Of a stretch of 64,000 nt of DNA, positions 54,171-63,004 are shown piece by piece. Position numbers and translations under genes: made by a program. The notes beneath the pieces are model-generated. The model was not told the DNA's origin and ran no database searches. It was given only the letters and a program-made list of their open reading frames with translations. Source of the DNA: JBBQED01 sp038320345 (GTDB lineage: Bacteria; Bacteroidota; Bacteroidia; AKYH767-A; OLB10); assembly GCA_038320345.1 (NCBI GenBank), contig JBBQED010000005.1, positions 124,001-188,000 of the forward strand. The letters are read 5' to 3'. Position 1 is the stretch's first letter, and each line of letters starts with the position of its first letter.

Positions 54171-55224
54171 GACGTGGAGCTAATAATTTTCTGAGGAAGC
54201 GCATATCACTATCCGTTCCCTGTTCATTAAGTAACTGTCCTCCGTGACGCTCAATAATCATATCTAGCAATGCAGCGGTTTGGTCGGGATAATTAACAGG
54301 GATCGGTTTACCTTCACTTAACCATCCTGAAATAGTTTCGTAATTTTTTTTCTTAAGATTTTTAATTACCGTAACTCCCATTGATTCCAGTACGGCAGCA
54401 TTACATTGCTGTTCAAACTGTGTTTTCATGGGGATAACTAAACATTTTTTATTTAGGAATAAGGCTTCTGATACTGCACCAAATCCAGCATTGGAAATAA
54501 CCCCTGACGAGGAGGCCATACTTCTGATGAATGAAGAATTATTCAAGGGAAAGACACTGAAATTTCTTTCACGATACATACTCTTTCTTTGCTTACTGAA
54601 AATTTCAAAGCGAGTATTCGTATAATGACGAAGTTTATTTAATATCAGTTCATCATCAAAGGAGGGAAGATATACTGTGATGTGACCATGATCACTAATA
54701 GCAGCATGACGCACTTCTTTTCTGATGATGGGAGTATACACTTTATCATCGAAAGCTTTAAAGTGAAAACCATACTGTTGGGTGCACGGAGCATATCGCT
54801 CTAAAATCAATTTACCAAATGGATCAATTGTTTCTGGTTTGGGTGCGAGTGGATGTAGTGTAGCGGCTTGATTACTTAAACCGATACAAACTTTTTTCTT
54901 CAGTTTACAGGCCCAGGTAGAAACCGGTTCGAAATCGCTGATTACAAGATCATATTTATCTACAGGTAAATTCCGAATTTCGCGCATGAGCTGCAAGGAA
55001 TCCATTTCAAGATAAGTATTCAGGATATCAACGCCGCCTTTCTTACCGAAAACAAAACCAAATCCTTTCATTCGATAATCTACTGGGAAAGGTAGCGGCA
55101 GATCCCATTGGGAGGCACTCACTAATACATCAACATCAGCACGTTCTTTCAGCAAGGGAACGATTTCCATGGCACGACTGATGTGACCGTTGCCTGTTCC
55201 TTGAATAGCATATAATATTTTCAT
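54151..55224 (-). CDS. MurG-like (GT1/GT28) glycosyltransferase
   Basis: The 357-residue protein has the GT-B layout of COG1819/MurG-type enzymes. It begins MKILYAIQGTGNGHISRAMEIV (glycine-rich acceptor loop), then shows YDLVISDFEPVSTWACKL. The donor site is SSGVISNAGFGAVSEALFLNKKCLVIPMKTQFEQQCNAAVLESMG, in which NAGF..vsEal..G/K..vi.P resembles the UDP-sugar binding segment. It starts in an ATGA overlap with the upstream phosphoesterase and its end overlaps the GH1 gene. It may glycosylate a membrane lipid; UDP-sugar use is inferred. Confidence 0.82.
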   Translation of the reverse strand: MKILYAIQGTGNGHISRAMEIVPLLKERADVDVLVSASQWDLPLPFPVDYRMKGFGFVFGKKGGVDILNTYLEMDSLQLMREIRNLPVDKYDLVISDFEPVSTWACKLKKKVCIGLSNQAATLHPLAPKPETIDPFGKLILERYAPCTQQYGFHFKAFDDKVYTPIIRKEVRHAAISDHGHITVYLPSFDDELILNKLRHYTNTRFEIFSKQRKSMYRERNFSVFPLNNSSFIRSMASSSGVISNAGFGAVSEALFLNKKCLVIPMKTQFEQQCNAAVLESMGVTVIKNLKKKNYETISGWLSEGKPIPVNYPDQTAALLDMIIERHGGQLLNEQGTDSDMRFLRKLLAPRHAAAAF

Positions 55225-56123
55225 CGGGTGATGATCACAGATTCTTGTTTTAGTGCTCCCGGACTGGCATAAATTTCTTCCATTAACTTGCCAAAAATCT
55301 CTTTATTATTCATGAAAACAAAATCATCTTCCGTATTTTCAATGTCGGAAGGATCACTGTTCAATGGATGTCGGTATAAAGTCCATTCTTTATCATGGTA
55401 TTCGAGAGCTGTTAAATTCTCCACCCAATCACCGGAATTGAGATAATTGACAGAGCCTTTATCGGTATGAATTACTTTTATTTCAGGATGATGAATATGT
55501 CCGCAGAGTACATTATCATATCCATTGCGAATTGCAATTTCGGCACAGGTATCTTCAAAGTTATTAATGAACTTCACAGCGGATTTAACACTGTTCTTAA
55601 TTTTTTTGGAAAGCGAGATCTTATCACGACCCATTTTACCAAGTACATAATTACAGAAAGAGTTAATGATGATCAGTAAATCATAGCCAACAGCTCCTAA
55701 TTTGGTTAGCCATTTAGCATGCTGCATACTTACATCAAAAACATCACCGTGAAACACCCAAGATGTTTTTCCATCGAGCTCAAAAACTATTTTATTTACA
55801 ATTTCCAAATTCCCTAAACGGAATCCTGCAAATTTGCGGAGCAATTCATCGTGGTTACCAGTAACATAATAAACAGGCACTCCTTTAGAAGCGAGTTTCA
55901 CGATTTCCTTGAGCACCTTCATATGAGATTTAGGAAAGTACTTCTTACTGAATTGCCACATGTCGATGATATCACCATTCAAGATGAGCATCTCCGGTTT
56001 AACAGAACGTAAGTATTCAGTAAGTTCTTTTGCATGACAGCCATAAGTACCCAGATGCACATCGGAAAGAACCACTACTTCAACAGGTCGTCTTTTTTCC
56101 GGAGTCTGAGTTTTGTTTTTCAA
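55221..56123 (-). CDS. LpxH-like calcineurin-fold phosphoesterase with TTG start
   Basis: The 300-residue protein has the binuclear metallophosphatase motifs in order: VVLSDVHLGTYG, ILNGDIIDMW, YVTGNHDELL, WVFHGDVFDV, and VLCGHIHHPEI. This fits the UDP-2,3-diacylglucosamine hydrolase (LpxH) branch, but the C-terminal part is longer than LpxH and differs, so it may act on a related lipid-linked or nucleotide-diphosphate substrate. The only start that keeps the DVHLG motif is a TTG at 56123, since no in-frame ATG lies upstream before a stop. It is the first gene of the coupled phosphoesterase-GT-GH1 unit. Confidence 0.82.
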   Translation of the reverse strand: MKNKTQTPEKRRPVEVVVLSDVHLGTYGCHAKELTEYLRSVKPEMLILNGDIIDMWQFSKKYFPKSHMKVLKEIVKLASKGVPVYYVTGNHDELLRKFAGFRLGNLEIVNKIVFELDGKTSWVFHGDVFDVSMQHAKWLTKLGAVGYDLLIIINSFCNYVLGKMGRDKISLSKKIKNSVKSAVKFINNFEDTCAEIAIRNGYDNVLCGHIHHPEIKVIHTDKGSVNYLNSGDWVENLTALEYHDKEWTLYRHPLNSDPSDIENTEDDFVFMNNKEIFGKLMEEIYASPGALKQESVIITR

Positions 56124-56598
56124 CCGGCTGCGGGATTGGTCATTGCTGAGTCTTCAGCGATGAAGTGTTTAAAGGGTGATCCAAAAGAACGCATCGGAAG
56201 CATCATCAGATTGTCTCTGAAGCGCAAAAACCTTTGGTAGATGTGTATTAACATTGCGTTTAAGTTCACACTGCAATTTTACGAGCTGAAAGTTAGGGGA
56301 TTATAATCCGTAGATTACTAAATTGTTAATTTCCGAAAAGGAGGTTGGGAATATTAAAAGTAAGTGCTAAGGCACTTATCATTAATAGAAAAAGAAAAAT
56401 CGCCCTGCGTTCTGTTGAAATCGGTGGAAGTAAGTTCGTTGACATGATGCAAAGATCATGTGTGAAGGTTATGAAATTATGATAGTAAAATTAAATTAGT
56501 AAAATAATTCATGCGCTAATTCGCCACTAGAATTTACTCAAAATGATAATTCCTGATTTAAAAATCGTAACTCGTAATTTGTAATTCGTCAATTTATT
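56124..56598. other. Intergenic region between cysQ and the phosphoesterase gene
   Basis: These 475 noncoding bases separate the cysteine-pathway operon from the phosphoesterase-GT-GH1 unit. No convincing minus-strand TAnnTTTG promoter for the phosphoesterase was found. The end near 56566-56593 holds a short tandem repeat of heptamers. Confidence 0.4.
56566..56593. repeat. Degenerate heptamer tandem repeat, four copies
   Basis: CGTAACT, CGTAATT, TGTAATT and CGTCAAT follow one another without gaps, just downstream of the cysQ stop codon. Heptamer arrays like this (ATTACGA-type) are common between genes in Bacteroidota, from memory. Confidence 0.6.
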
Positions 56599-57420
56599 TT
56601 ATTGAACTATAAACCACGGATTCAACAAATCACTTTTGTTATACTGAACTGGGCTTTGATCATGCGCATTGATAACTTCCAAGCCCGCATACATCGCTAT
56701 TGCTTGTCCAGCTGCAGTATCCCATTCCATCGTTGGGGCAAAGCGTGGATATATATCTGCAGTGCCTTCAGCTACTAAACATAGTTTTAAAGAAGAGCCT
56801 TTTGATACCAAGTTTACTTCTCCATGCTTTTGTTTTAAGCCTTCAATAAATGCAGCAGTTTCATCAGTCATGTGTGAGCGACTTGCAACAACGGTGTAAA
56901 TACGTTGCTCACCTTGTATAGGTAATTTACTACCAAGCTGGATAAGTCTATCTGCAATATGATGTGATTGGATCAGGTGAGTAAGGTGATCAGGATCTGC
57001 TTGAACTTTAAAGCTACCGATACCATCACAAGCAAAATATAATGCATCCATTACAGGAGCATAAATTACACCCATCACTGGAATGCCATTTTTTATTAAA
57101 GCGATGTTTACTGTGAACTCTCCATTCCGACGAATAAATTCTTTCGTACCATCAAGAGGATCTACTAGCCAGAATGCTTTCCAACTGTTACGTTCATCGA
57201 ATGGGATATCGCGTCCTTCTTCACTCAACACCGGGAGGCCAGAACTCTCCAGCATTTCCATGATCTTAATATGAGAACGTTTGTCTGCCTCGGTGAGCGG
57301 ACTTTTGTCTTCTTTTAATTCTACTGTAATTTCCCTGGAGTACACCTGCAGGATTTCTTTTCCTGCAATAACTGCGGCTTTAATGGCTAAGGAAAGCAGG
57401 TTCAGATTATTTTCCATCAT
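56599..57420 (-). CDS. cysQ: 3'(2'),5'-bisphosphate nucleotidase CysQ
   Basis: The 273-residue protein is an inositol-monophosphatase-fold enzyme. It has SPLTEADKRSHIKIMEML, VLSEEGRDIPFDERNSWKAFWLVDPLDGTKEFIRRNGEFTVNIALI (Mg2+ DPLDGT with upstream Glu) and PTMEWDTAAGQAIAMYAG (WDTAAG). It removes the 3'-phosphate from PAP, the product of sulfotransferases and PAPS reductases, relieving product inhibition. It starts 21 nt after cysN on the minus strand. Its presence with sulfotransferases but without PAPS reductase supports a role in recycling PAP from sulfation. Confidence 0.95.
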   Translation of the reverse strand: MMENNLNLLSLAIKAAVIAGKEILQVYSREITVELKEDKSPLTEADKRSHIKIMEMLESSGLPVLSEEGRDIPFDERNSWKAFWLVDPLDGTKEFIRRNGEFTVNIALIKNGIPVMGVIYAPVMDALYFACDGIGSFKVQADPDHLTHLIQSHHIADRLIQLGSKLPIQGEQRIYTVVASRSHMTDETAAFIEGLKQKHGEVNLVSKGSSLKLCLVAEGTADIYPRFAPTMEWDTAAGQAIAMYAGLEVINAHDQSPVQYNKSDLLNPWFIVQ

Positions 57421-57441
57421 CTTAAAAAATCGGTTTAACCT

Positions 57442-58716
57442 TTATACGATCATACCCGCCCCAACGGTTTCATTAGTGGCCTCATCAATCAGAATAATTG
57501 ATCCAGTATGACGGTTTTTACGATAGGAATCATAATAAATAGGAACAGTGGTTTTGATACAGACTCTTGCGATATCGTTCATCCCTACTTCTTTCTCCAC
57601 TTCATTTCTATGGAGCGTGTTAATGTCGATTTTATAGCGAATATCTTTTATCACGCAACGGGCATCTTTAACCGTATGACGTAAACCATATTTGCCACCG
57701 GGTTGTAATTTAGTTGTGTTCAGCCAGCAAATCATCACATCAAATTCCTGACTCATATTCGGAACATTATTCTCACGTACAATCATATCCCCACGACTAA
57801 TATCTACATCACGATCGAGTGTCATTGTTACCGACATCGGTGCGTAAGCTTCTTCAATCATATCGCCAAAAAGTTCTATCGTTTTAATTTGAGCTGTTTC
57901 ACCACCTGGCAGAATTTTTACTTTATCACCGGGCTTATAAATGCCACTCGAGATTTGTCCCGCATATCCACGGTAATCATGATATTCAGTTTGCTGAGGA
58001 CGGATCACATATTGTACAGGAAATCTACAATCAATATGATTTTCATCACTACTGATATGAATATTTTCAAGCAGATACATTAGTGTTGGTCCTTGGTACC
58101 ATGGAGTATTGGTGGATTTATCAACTACGTTATCTCCTTTTAATGCACTGATTGGAAGAAAGTGAACATCTTTAATATCTAGCTTAGAAGATAAATGACG
58201 ATATTCATCTACAACTTTGTTAAATGCTTTTTCATCATAATCCACTAGATCCATTTTATTGATGCAAATGATCAAGTGAGGAATCTGTAGTAATGATGCA
58301 ATGAATGAATGACGAATTGTTTGTTCGAGTACACCTTTACGAGCATCTACTAAAATCAATGCAACATTTGCGGTAGATGCTCCAGTCACCATATTGCGTG
58401 TGTACTGAATATGTCCGGGAGTATCTGCAATGATGAACTTACGTTTTGGTGTTGCAAAATAACGGTAAGCTACATCTATTGTAATGCCCTGTTCTCTTTC
58501 TGCTTTTAAGCCATCTACGAGCAAACTAAGGTCTACATGTTCGAAACCTTTCTGATTACTAGTTTTAGTAATGGCTTCTAATTGATCTTCAAATATCTGT
58601 TTAGAATCAAATAATAATCGTCCAATTAAGGTACTCTTGCCATCATCCACACTACCTGCTGTGGTGAATCGCATCAGCTCCATATTCAGATATCCTTCAC
58701 TGCTAAAATCACTCAT
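57442..58716 (-). CDS. cysN: Sulfate adenylyltransferase large subunit CysN (GTPase)
   Basis: The 424-residue protein is an EF-Tu-like GTPase. It has TAGSVDDGKSTLIGRLLFDSKQIFEDQ (G1), DVAYRYFATPKRKFIIADTPGHIQYTRNM (G2/G3, DTPGH), and CINKMDLVDYDE (NKMD, G4). The C-terminal beta-barrel domains follow (VIRPQQTEYHDYRGYAGQISSG). It is the short form, without a fused APS kinase, matching a separate cysC gene. With CysD it makes APS from ATP and sulfate at the cost of GTP. It lies 61 nt downstream of cysD and 21 nt upstream of cysQ. Confidence 0.96.
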   Translation of the reverse strand: MSDFSSEGYLNMELMRFTTAGSVDDGKSTLIGRLLFDSKQIFEDQLEAITKTSNQKGFEHVDLSLLVDGLKAEREQGITIDVAYRYFATPKRKFIIADTPGHIQYTRNMVTGASTANVALILVDARKGVLEQTIRHSFIASLLQIPHLIICINKMDLVDYDEKAFNKVVDEYRHLSSKLDIKDVHFLPISALKGDNVVDKSTNTPWYQGPTLMYLLENIHISSDENHIDCRFPVQYVIRPQQTEYHDYRGYAGQISSGIYKPGDKVKILPGGETAQIKTIELFGDMIEEAYAPMSVTMTLDRDVDISRGDMIVRENNVPNMSQEFDVMICWLNTTKLQPGGKYGLRHTVKDARCVIKDIRYKIDINTLHRNEVEKEVGMNDIARVCIKTTVPIYYDSYRKNRHTGSIILIDEATNETVGAGMIV

Positions 58717-58777
58717 TTTAATTATTGCTTTATTTTACTGAATCAACTTAAAAAGAATAGTTACTTATTCGTCTTTC

Positions 58778-59683
58778 CTAGAAATATCCTGCTTTTTTAC
58801 GATCTTCCATTGCGGTATCGCTGCGTTTATCATCGGCACGTGTTCCACGTTCTGTAGTACGACTTGCTGATACTTCATCGATGATTTCATCAAGTGAACT
58901 AGCAATAGAATCTACAGCACCAGTACAGGTCATATCTCCGATCGTACGAAAGCGAATAATTTTCTTTTCTACCTTTTCTCCCGGTTTCAAAGAGATGAAA
59001 TCAGAATTAGCAAGTAACATTCCGTCACGCAATACGATTTCACGTTCATGAGAAAAGTAAATATGTGGGATGTCAATTTTTTCTAACGCGATATACATCC
59101 ATACATCCATTTCGGTCCAGTTACTTAATGGGAATACACGAAAATGTTCCCCAACACTTTTTCTACCGTTGAGTAACATCCATAATTCGGGACGTTGATT
59201 TTTAGGATCCCATTGTCCGAAGTCATCACGATGTGAAAAGAAACGTTCTTTCGCTCTTGCTTTTTCTTCATCACGACGTGCTCCACCCATGGCGGCATCA
59301 ACTTTCAATTCTTCTAAAGCATCCAAAAGAGTTATCGTTTGTAACATATTGCGACTCGGGTTCGCACCTTTTTCTTCTTTAGCTCTACCACTGTCAATCG
59401 AATCTTGAACATATCGAACGATTAATTGTGCTCCAATTTTTTTCACCATCTCATCACGAAAGGTGATGGTTTCTGGAAAATTATGACCAGTATCCACATG
59501 TAGCAATGGAAATGGAATTCTTGCCGGATAAAAAGCTTTCCGAGCGAGATGAGTCATTACAATGGAATCTTTACCTCCTGAAAAGAGAAGTGCAGGTCGT
59601 TCAAATTGCGAAGCAGCCTCTCGGATCACATAAATTGCTTCGGCTTCCAACTCACGGAGGTGGTTCAAATGATATAAAATCAT
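58778..59683 (-). CDS. cysD: Sulfate adenylyltransferase small subunit CysD
   Basis: The 301-residue protein belongs to the PAPS-reductase-like ATP pyrophosphatase fold. Marks are ALLFSGGKDSIVMTHLARKAF (PP-loop SGGKDS), FPLLHVDTGHNFPETI, AAMGGARRDEEKARAKERFFSHRDDFGQWDPKNQRPELW and VFPLSNWTEMDVWMYI. It is the catalytic subunit, forming APS with CysN. The C-terminal segment TGAVDSIASSLDEIIDEVSASRTTERGTR is typical. It starts 5 nt after the cysC stop on the same strand. Confidence 0.97.
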   Translation of the reverse strand: MILYHLNHLRELEAEAIYVIREAASQFERPALLFSGGKDSIVMTHLARKAFYPARIPFPLLHVDTGHNFPETITFRDEMVKKIGAQLIVRYVQDSIDSGRAKEEKGANPSRNMLQTITLLDALEELKVDAAMGGARRDEEKARAKERFFSHRDDFGQWDPKNQRPELWMLLNGRKSVGEHFRVFPLSNWTEMDVWMYIALEKIDIPHIYFSHEREIVLRDGMLLANSDFISLKPGEKVEKKIIRFRTIGDMTCTGAVDSIASSLDEIIDEVSASRTTERGTRADDKRSDTAMEDRKKAGYF

Positions 59684-59688
59684 CCTTT

Positions 59689-60285
59689 TTAAGGTTTAAT
59701 GCTGTTTAACGTAACTGTAAGGATTTGGTTCACACAATTTTCAAGGGCATCGATGTTGGTGTGAACAGTAATCTCGGGAAGTAAGGGAACTTCGAAAGGC
59801 GAGCTTATGCCGGTAAAATTAGGGATTTCTCCCCTGCGCGCCTTAGCATAAAGGCCTTTTACATCTCTTTGTTCACAAACTTCTAAGGGACAATCTACAA
59901 AAACCTCTAAAAACGAACCTTCGGGTACTAATTTCCGCACTTGATCACGATCATCACGGAAAGGAGATATGAATGCAGTGATGACAATGATTCCTGCATC
60001 CAGAAAAAGTTTAGCCACTTCTCCTATGCGACGGATATTCTCCTTGCGACCTTCTTCCGTAAAATCGATGTTTTTATTGAGTCCATGACGGATATTATCC
60101 CCATCGAGTAGATAAGTTTTATAACCCTTTTGATGTAAGTCCTGTTCGAGGCGATCGGCAATGGTGGACTTTCCTGAGCCAGAAAGCCCTGTTAACCAAA
60201 TAATTATTGGTTTTTGCTGTAAAAGTTGAATTCTGTCGGTCTGGGTGATTTTGTAATCTTGACGAACAATATCATTTGGATGCAT
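59689..60285 (-). CDS. cysC: Adenylylsulfate kinase CysC
   Basis: The 198-residue protein has IIWLTGLSGSGKSTIADRLEQDL (P-loop), YLLDGDNIRHGLNKNIDFTEEGRKENIRRIGEVAKLFLDAGIIVITAFISPFRDDRD (APS-binding Arg/Asp and the phosphate-accepting Ser in ISPFR), and EVFVDCPLEVCEQRDVKGLYAKARRGEI. It phosphorylates APS to PAPS, the sulfate donor for sulfotransferases. It lies 13 nt after the permease gene stop and 5 nt before cysD, inside the sulfate activation operon. Confidence 0.97.
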   Translation of the reverse strand: MHPNDIVRQDYKITQTDRIQLLQQKPIIIWLTGLSGSGKSTIADRLEQDLHQKGYKTYLLDGDNIRHGLNKNIDFTEEGRKENIRRIGEVAKLFLDAGIIVITAFISPFRDDRDQVRKLVPEGSFLEVFVDCPLEVCEQRDVKGLYAKARRGEIPNFTGISSPFEVPLLPEITVHTNIDALENCVNQILTVTLNSIKP

Positions 60286-60298
60286 AGTAATCTTAGAT

Positions 60299-62080
60299 TC
60301 AGATAAGATGGTAAGCGAAGGCTAAACCGAAAATCGTTAACGCCATATAAATAAAAGTAGGGATGATTCCGAAACGGATATAGTCGATGAATTTGTATCC
60401 TCCCGGTCCATAAACCATAAGGTTTGTTTGATAACCGAATGGCGTCACAAAATCAGCACTACTAGCAAATGCAATTACTAACAGAAAAGGAGTGATGGTA
60501 ATTCCTGGCAATGCCATCTTCTGAAACGTTGCTACAGCAACGGGAAAGGTAATAGCAACTGCTGCAGCGTTAGTCACAAACATGGTTAGAATATTCGTTA
60601 CAAGATATAATCCGAAGATAACGCCAAGTATAGGATGTAAGGGAGTTGTTATTTCAATTACCTGAGCAGCAAAAAGTTTGTCAGCTCCTGAATTCGTTAG
60701 TGACTTTCCAATTCCAATTGCCAATGCCAACATTACCATCAGTTCCAAGTCCAACGATCGTTTTATATCTTCAATACTAACGACACCCATTACCGTAATT
60801 ACTGTAGTGATGAAGAACAGCGACATAAACAAACTGGAAATATTCATTGCTTCCAGTACAAATGCAAAAAATATTGCCAAGATAATCCAGCGGATTTTTC
60901 CTCTGTCTTTATGATTGATTTCTCTTCTTTTGGAAACGATAATCAGATCCCTTTCTTTCTCGGCACGGTTGCTGAATTCCTTTCCTGCAACCAATAATAA
61001 AAGATCTCCGTTTCTAATTTCAATATCACCTACTTTACCGGTAAGCTTTTCTCCATTACGATCAACGGCAAGAATAGCAGCATCATAAGATTGACGGAAA
61101 TTTGTTTGATTGATTTTATTATTGATAAGCGTAGAGTTGGCAGTAACTACTACTTCTATCACATCTAGTTTTCCTTTCTTAGGATAGTCAGCAAAATCAG
61201 CAATTACCAGATCAGTTTGATCATTCACCAAATCAATGATTGTTTCAGTATCACCAGCAAACATCAGTACATCTCCGCTTCTGATAACATCACGAGGTGA
61301 TACAGGGGCAATAGTTCTATTCCCCCGAATAATTTCTACGATAAATAATCCACGTAAGCTGCGTAATTTATTATCATCAATTGATTTTCCAATAAAACCA
61401 GAGCCTTCAGGAATTATGGTCTCCACTAAAAATTCACGCGTGTTTTCTTTGAAGTCTGCTAAAGCATCTTTTCTGTCAGGTAATAATTTGCTGGCAAATA
61501 CGATCATATAAATACAACAGATGATGAGAATTGGAAACCCAACAAGAGTAAAATCAAACATTCGCAAAGGAGGTAAACCTGCTTCGGTTGCGAGTCCGCT
61601 AACTACCAGATTCGTAGAGGTGCCTATTAAAGTAGCCGTTCCACCCACGATGGCAGCCATCGATAGTGGCATCAATACTTTGGAAGGAGCAATACCTTTT
61701 CTGCGTGCCCATTCATAAACGTAAGGCATCATCAATGCCACCAAAGGCGTATTATTCACAAAAGCCGACATCGTTGCAACACTAAAACTCATGCGCGTAA
61801 TAAAGGCTTTGTAACTTAATGTCGGTTTGAAAAGCCGGTAAATGGAAACGTCGAGAGCAGCTGATTTCTTAATTACATCACTGAGAATCAATAAAATAAA
61901 GATGACAGCAATTTGCTCATTAGCAAATCCACTAATTGCTTCTTTTGGTGTCAAAATTCCGGTTGCCATCAAAATAGCCGCCGCCATTACGAAAACGATA
62001 ACGGGTTTCACAAACTCTTTATAGAGGCTAAATACTATAAAAAGAATGACCAGGCTAACAATTATTATAGGGGTAGTCAT
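60299..62080 (-). CDS. SLC13-family permease with TrkA-C domains (probable sulfate importer)
   Basis: The 593-residue membrane protein has the DASS/SLC13 scaffold. N-terminal helices include KEAISGFANEQIAVIFILLILSD and FVNNTPLVALMMPYVYEW. Two RCK/TrkA-C-type soluble domains (about 185-395) lie between the two membrane halves, with IIPEGSGFIGKSI and DVLMFAGD. The second half ends TPFGYQTNLMVYGPGGYKFIDYIRFG. The TVFVNN/TP and TPFGYQTN motifs fit sodium-coupled sulfate or phosphate transport. An ATG at 62080 gives a clean N-terminal helix, so it is chosen over the in-frame 62140. As first gene of the cysC-D-N-Q operon it is most likely a sulfate importer. Confidence 0.9.
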   Translation of the reverse strand: MTTPIIIVSLVILFIVFSLYKEFVKPVIVFVMAAAILMATGILTPKEAISGFANEQIAVIFILLILSDVIKKSAALDVSIYRLFKPTLSYKAFITRMSFSVATMSAFVNNTPLVALMMPYVYEWARRKGIAPSKVLMPLSMAAIVGGTATLIGTSTNLVVSGLATEAGLPPLRMFDFTLVGFPILIICCIYMIVFASKLLPDRKDALADFKENTREFLVETIIPEGSGFIGKSIDDNKLRSLRGLFIVEIIRGNRTIAPVSPRDVIRSGDVLMFAGDTETIIDLVNDQTDLVIADFADYPKKGKLDVIEVVVTANSTLINNKINQTNFRQSYDAAILAVDRNGEKLTGKVGDIEIRNGDLLLLVAGKEFSNRAEKERDLIIVSKRREINHKDRGKIRWIILAIFFAFVLEAMNISSLFMSLFFITTVITVMGVVSIEDIKRSLDLELMVMLALAIGIGKSLTNSGADKLFAAQVIEITTPLHPILGVIFGLYLVTNILTMFVTNAAAVAITFPVAVATFQKMALPGITITPFLLVIAFASSADFVTPFGYQTNLMVYGPGGYKFIDYIRFGIIPTFIYMALTIFGLAFAYHLI

Positions 62081-62446
62081 AAGTGTACTGAGCAATCGAA
62101 TGGTTAAGGCAGGATGCAACGAAGTTACTAGGACAACCATGTCGAATTTGATTATTTTTAACTTTTGTATTCACAATAAGTGTTTAATAACCGTGTTCGT
62201 TAATAGGGACTCAGATTCCGCCCCATTCTTCCCTGTTGAGCACTCCTTTTTACCTTTACAGCAAAGTAAACATGGATAATTCGCTAGAATACGGTAAACT
62301 TGGCATTCCATATCATACCTTATCCATTCTTAAACTTGAATCCCCCTCTGTTTCGAATTTTTTCTTGTACACTTTTGAAGTTTCCTCAGGCGATGGAAGC
62401 TTCGTATGGGGATGAGAAATCGAATAAAGCAACTGAAAAAATATTC
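62081..62446. other. Divergent intergenic region: sulfate operon and YceI gene
   Basis: These 366 bases must carry promoters for the permease-cys operon (-) and the YceI-like gene (+). TACCTTTAC at 62251-62259 (+) is one base from the -7 consensus, but no TTG lies at the right spacing. A 47-codon ATG frame at 62272-62415 crosses it and has no family resemblance, so it was not called. Confidence 0.4.
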
Positions 62447-63004
62447 ATGGTGAAGAGAATGATAGGTTTAATCGTTGCATTGTTTTTGTTATGTCAAGAT
62501 GCCAATGCTCAGCAGAAAATATTTGTTCAACAATCAAAGATTACATTTTTATCAGAAGCTCAGCTAGAAACAATTTCAGCAACATCTCATGAACTTAAAG
62601 GTGTTGTTGATCCTCAGAACAAGACTTTTGCCTTTAGTGTCACATCAAAAAGTTTTAAAGGATTTAACAGTCCATTACAACAAGAACATTTTAATGATAA
62701 TTATCTGGAGAGCGATAAATATCCAGTGATTACATTTACCGGAAAGATTATTGATGAAATCAATTTTGAAAAACCTGGAGTGTATACTGTTAGAGCAAAA
62801 GGAATGTTATCGATGAAAGGCGTTTCTCGTGAACAGATTATCAGAGCCATTGTAGATGTTAAATCAGGGCAGGTAACCATCAATTCAGATTTTGAAGTAC
62901 TCCTTGATGATTATTCAATCCGAATTCCAAGAGTGGTAAGCCAGAAAATTTCTCCTTCTATTAAAGTAAAAATGGAAGCATTACTGAAGTCCAAGTATAA
63001 ATGA
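62447..63004 (+). CDS. YceI-family secreted protein
   Basis: The 185-residue protein has a signal peptide (MIGLIVALFLLCQDANAQ) and the YceI lipocalin-like fold. Its segments include SKITFLSEAQLETISATSHELKGVVDPQNKTFAFSVTSKSF, HFNDNYLESDKYPVITFTGKI, YTVRAKGMLSMKGVSREQIIRAIV and the late strands IRIPRVVSQKISPSIKVKMEALLK. YceI proteins bind isoprenoid quinones or other lipids in the periplasm. The frame is open upstream, but only the ATG at 62447 starts with a signal sequence. Its stop overlaps the next gene start as ATGA, so the two are coupled. Confidence 0.9.
   Translation: MVKRMIGLIVALFLLCQDANAQQKIFVQQSKITFLSEAQLETISATSHELKGVVDPQNKTFAFSVTSKSFKGFNSPLQQEHFNDNYLESDKYPVITFTGKIIDEINFEKPGVYTVRAKGMLSMKGVSREQIIRAIVDVKSGQVTINSDFEVLLDDYSIRIPRVVSQKISPSIKVKMEALLKSKYK

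Noticed and set aside
44435..62080. Genomic island with insertion sequences or integrase
   Set aside because: The block looks accessory by content, but no transposase, integrase, tRNA or flanking direct repeat was found in the window, and base composition is not visibly different by eye.
62272..62415. Possible 47-residue ORF upstream of the YceI gene, preceded by TACCTTTAC
   Set aside because: No -33 element at proper spacing and no resemblance to a known small protein; the region is better read as promoter DNA.
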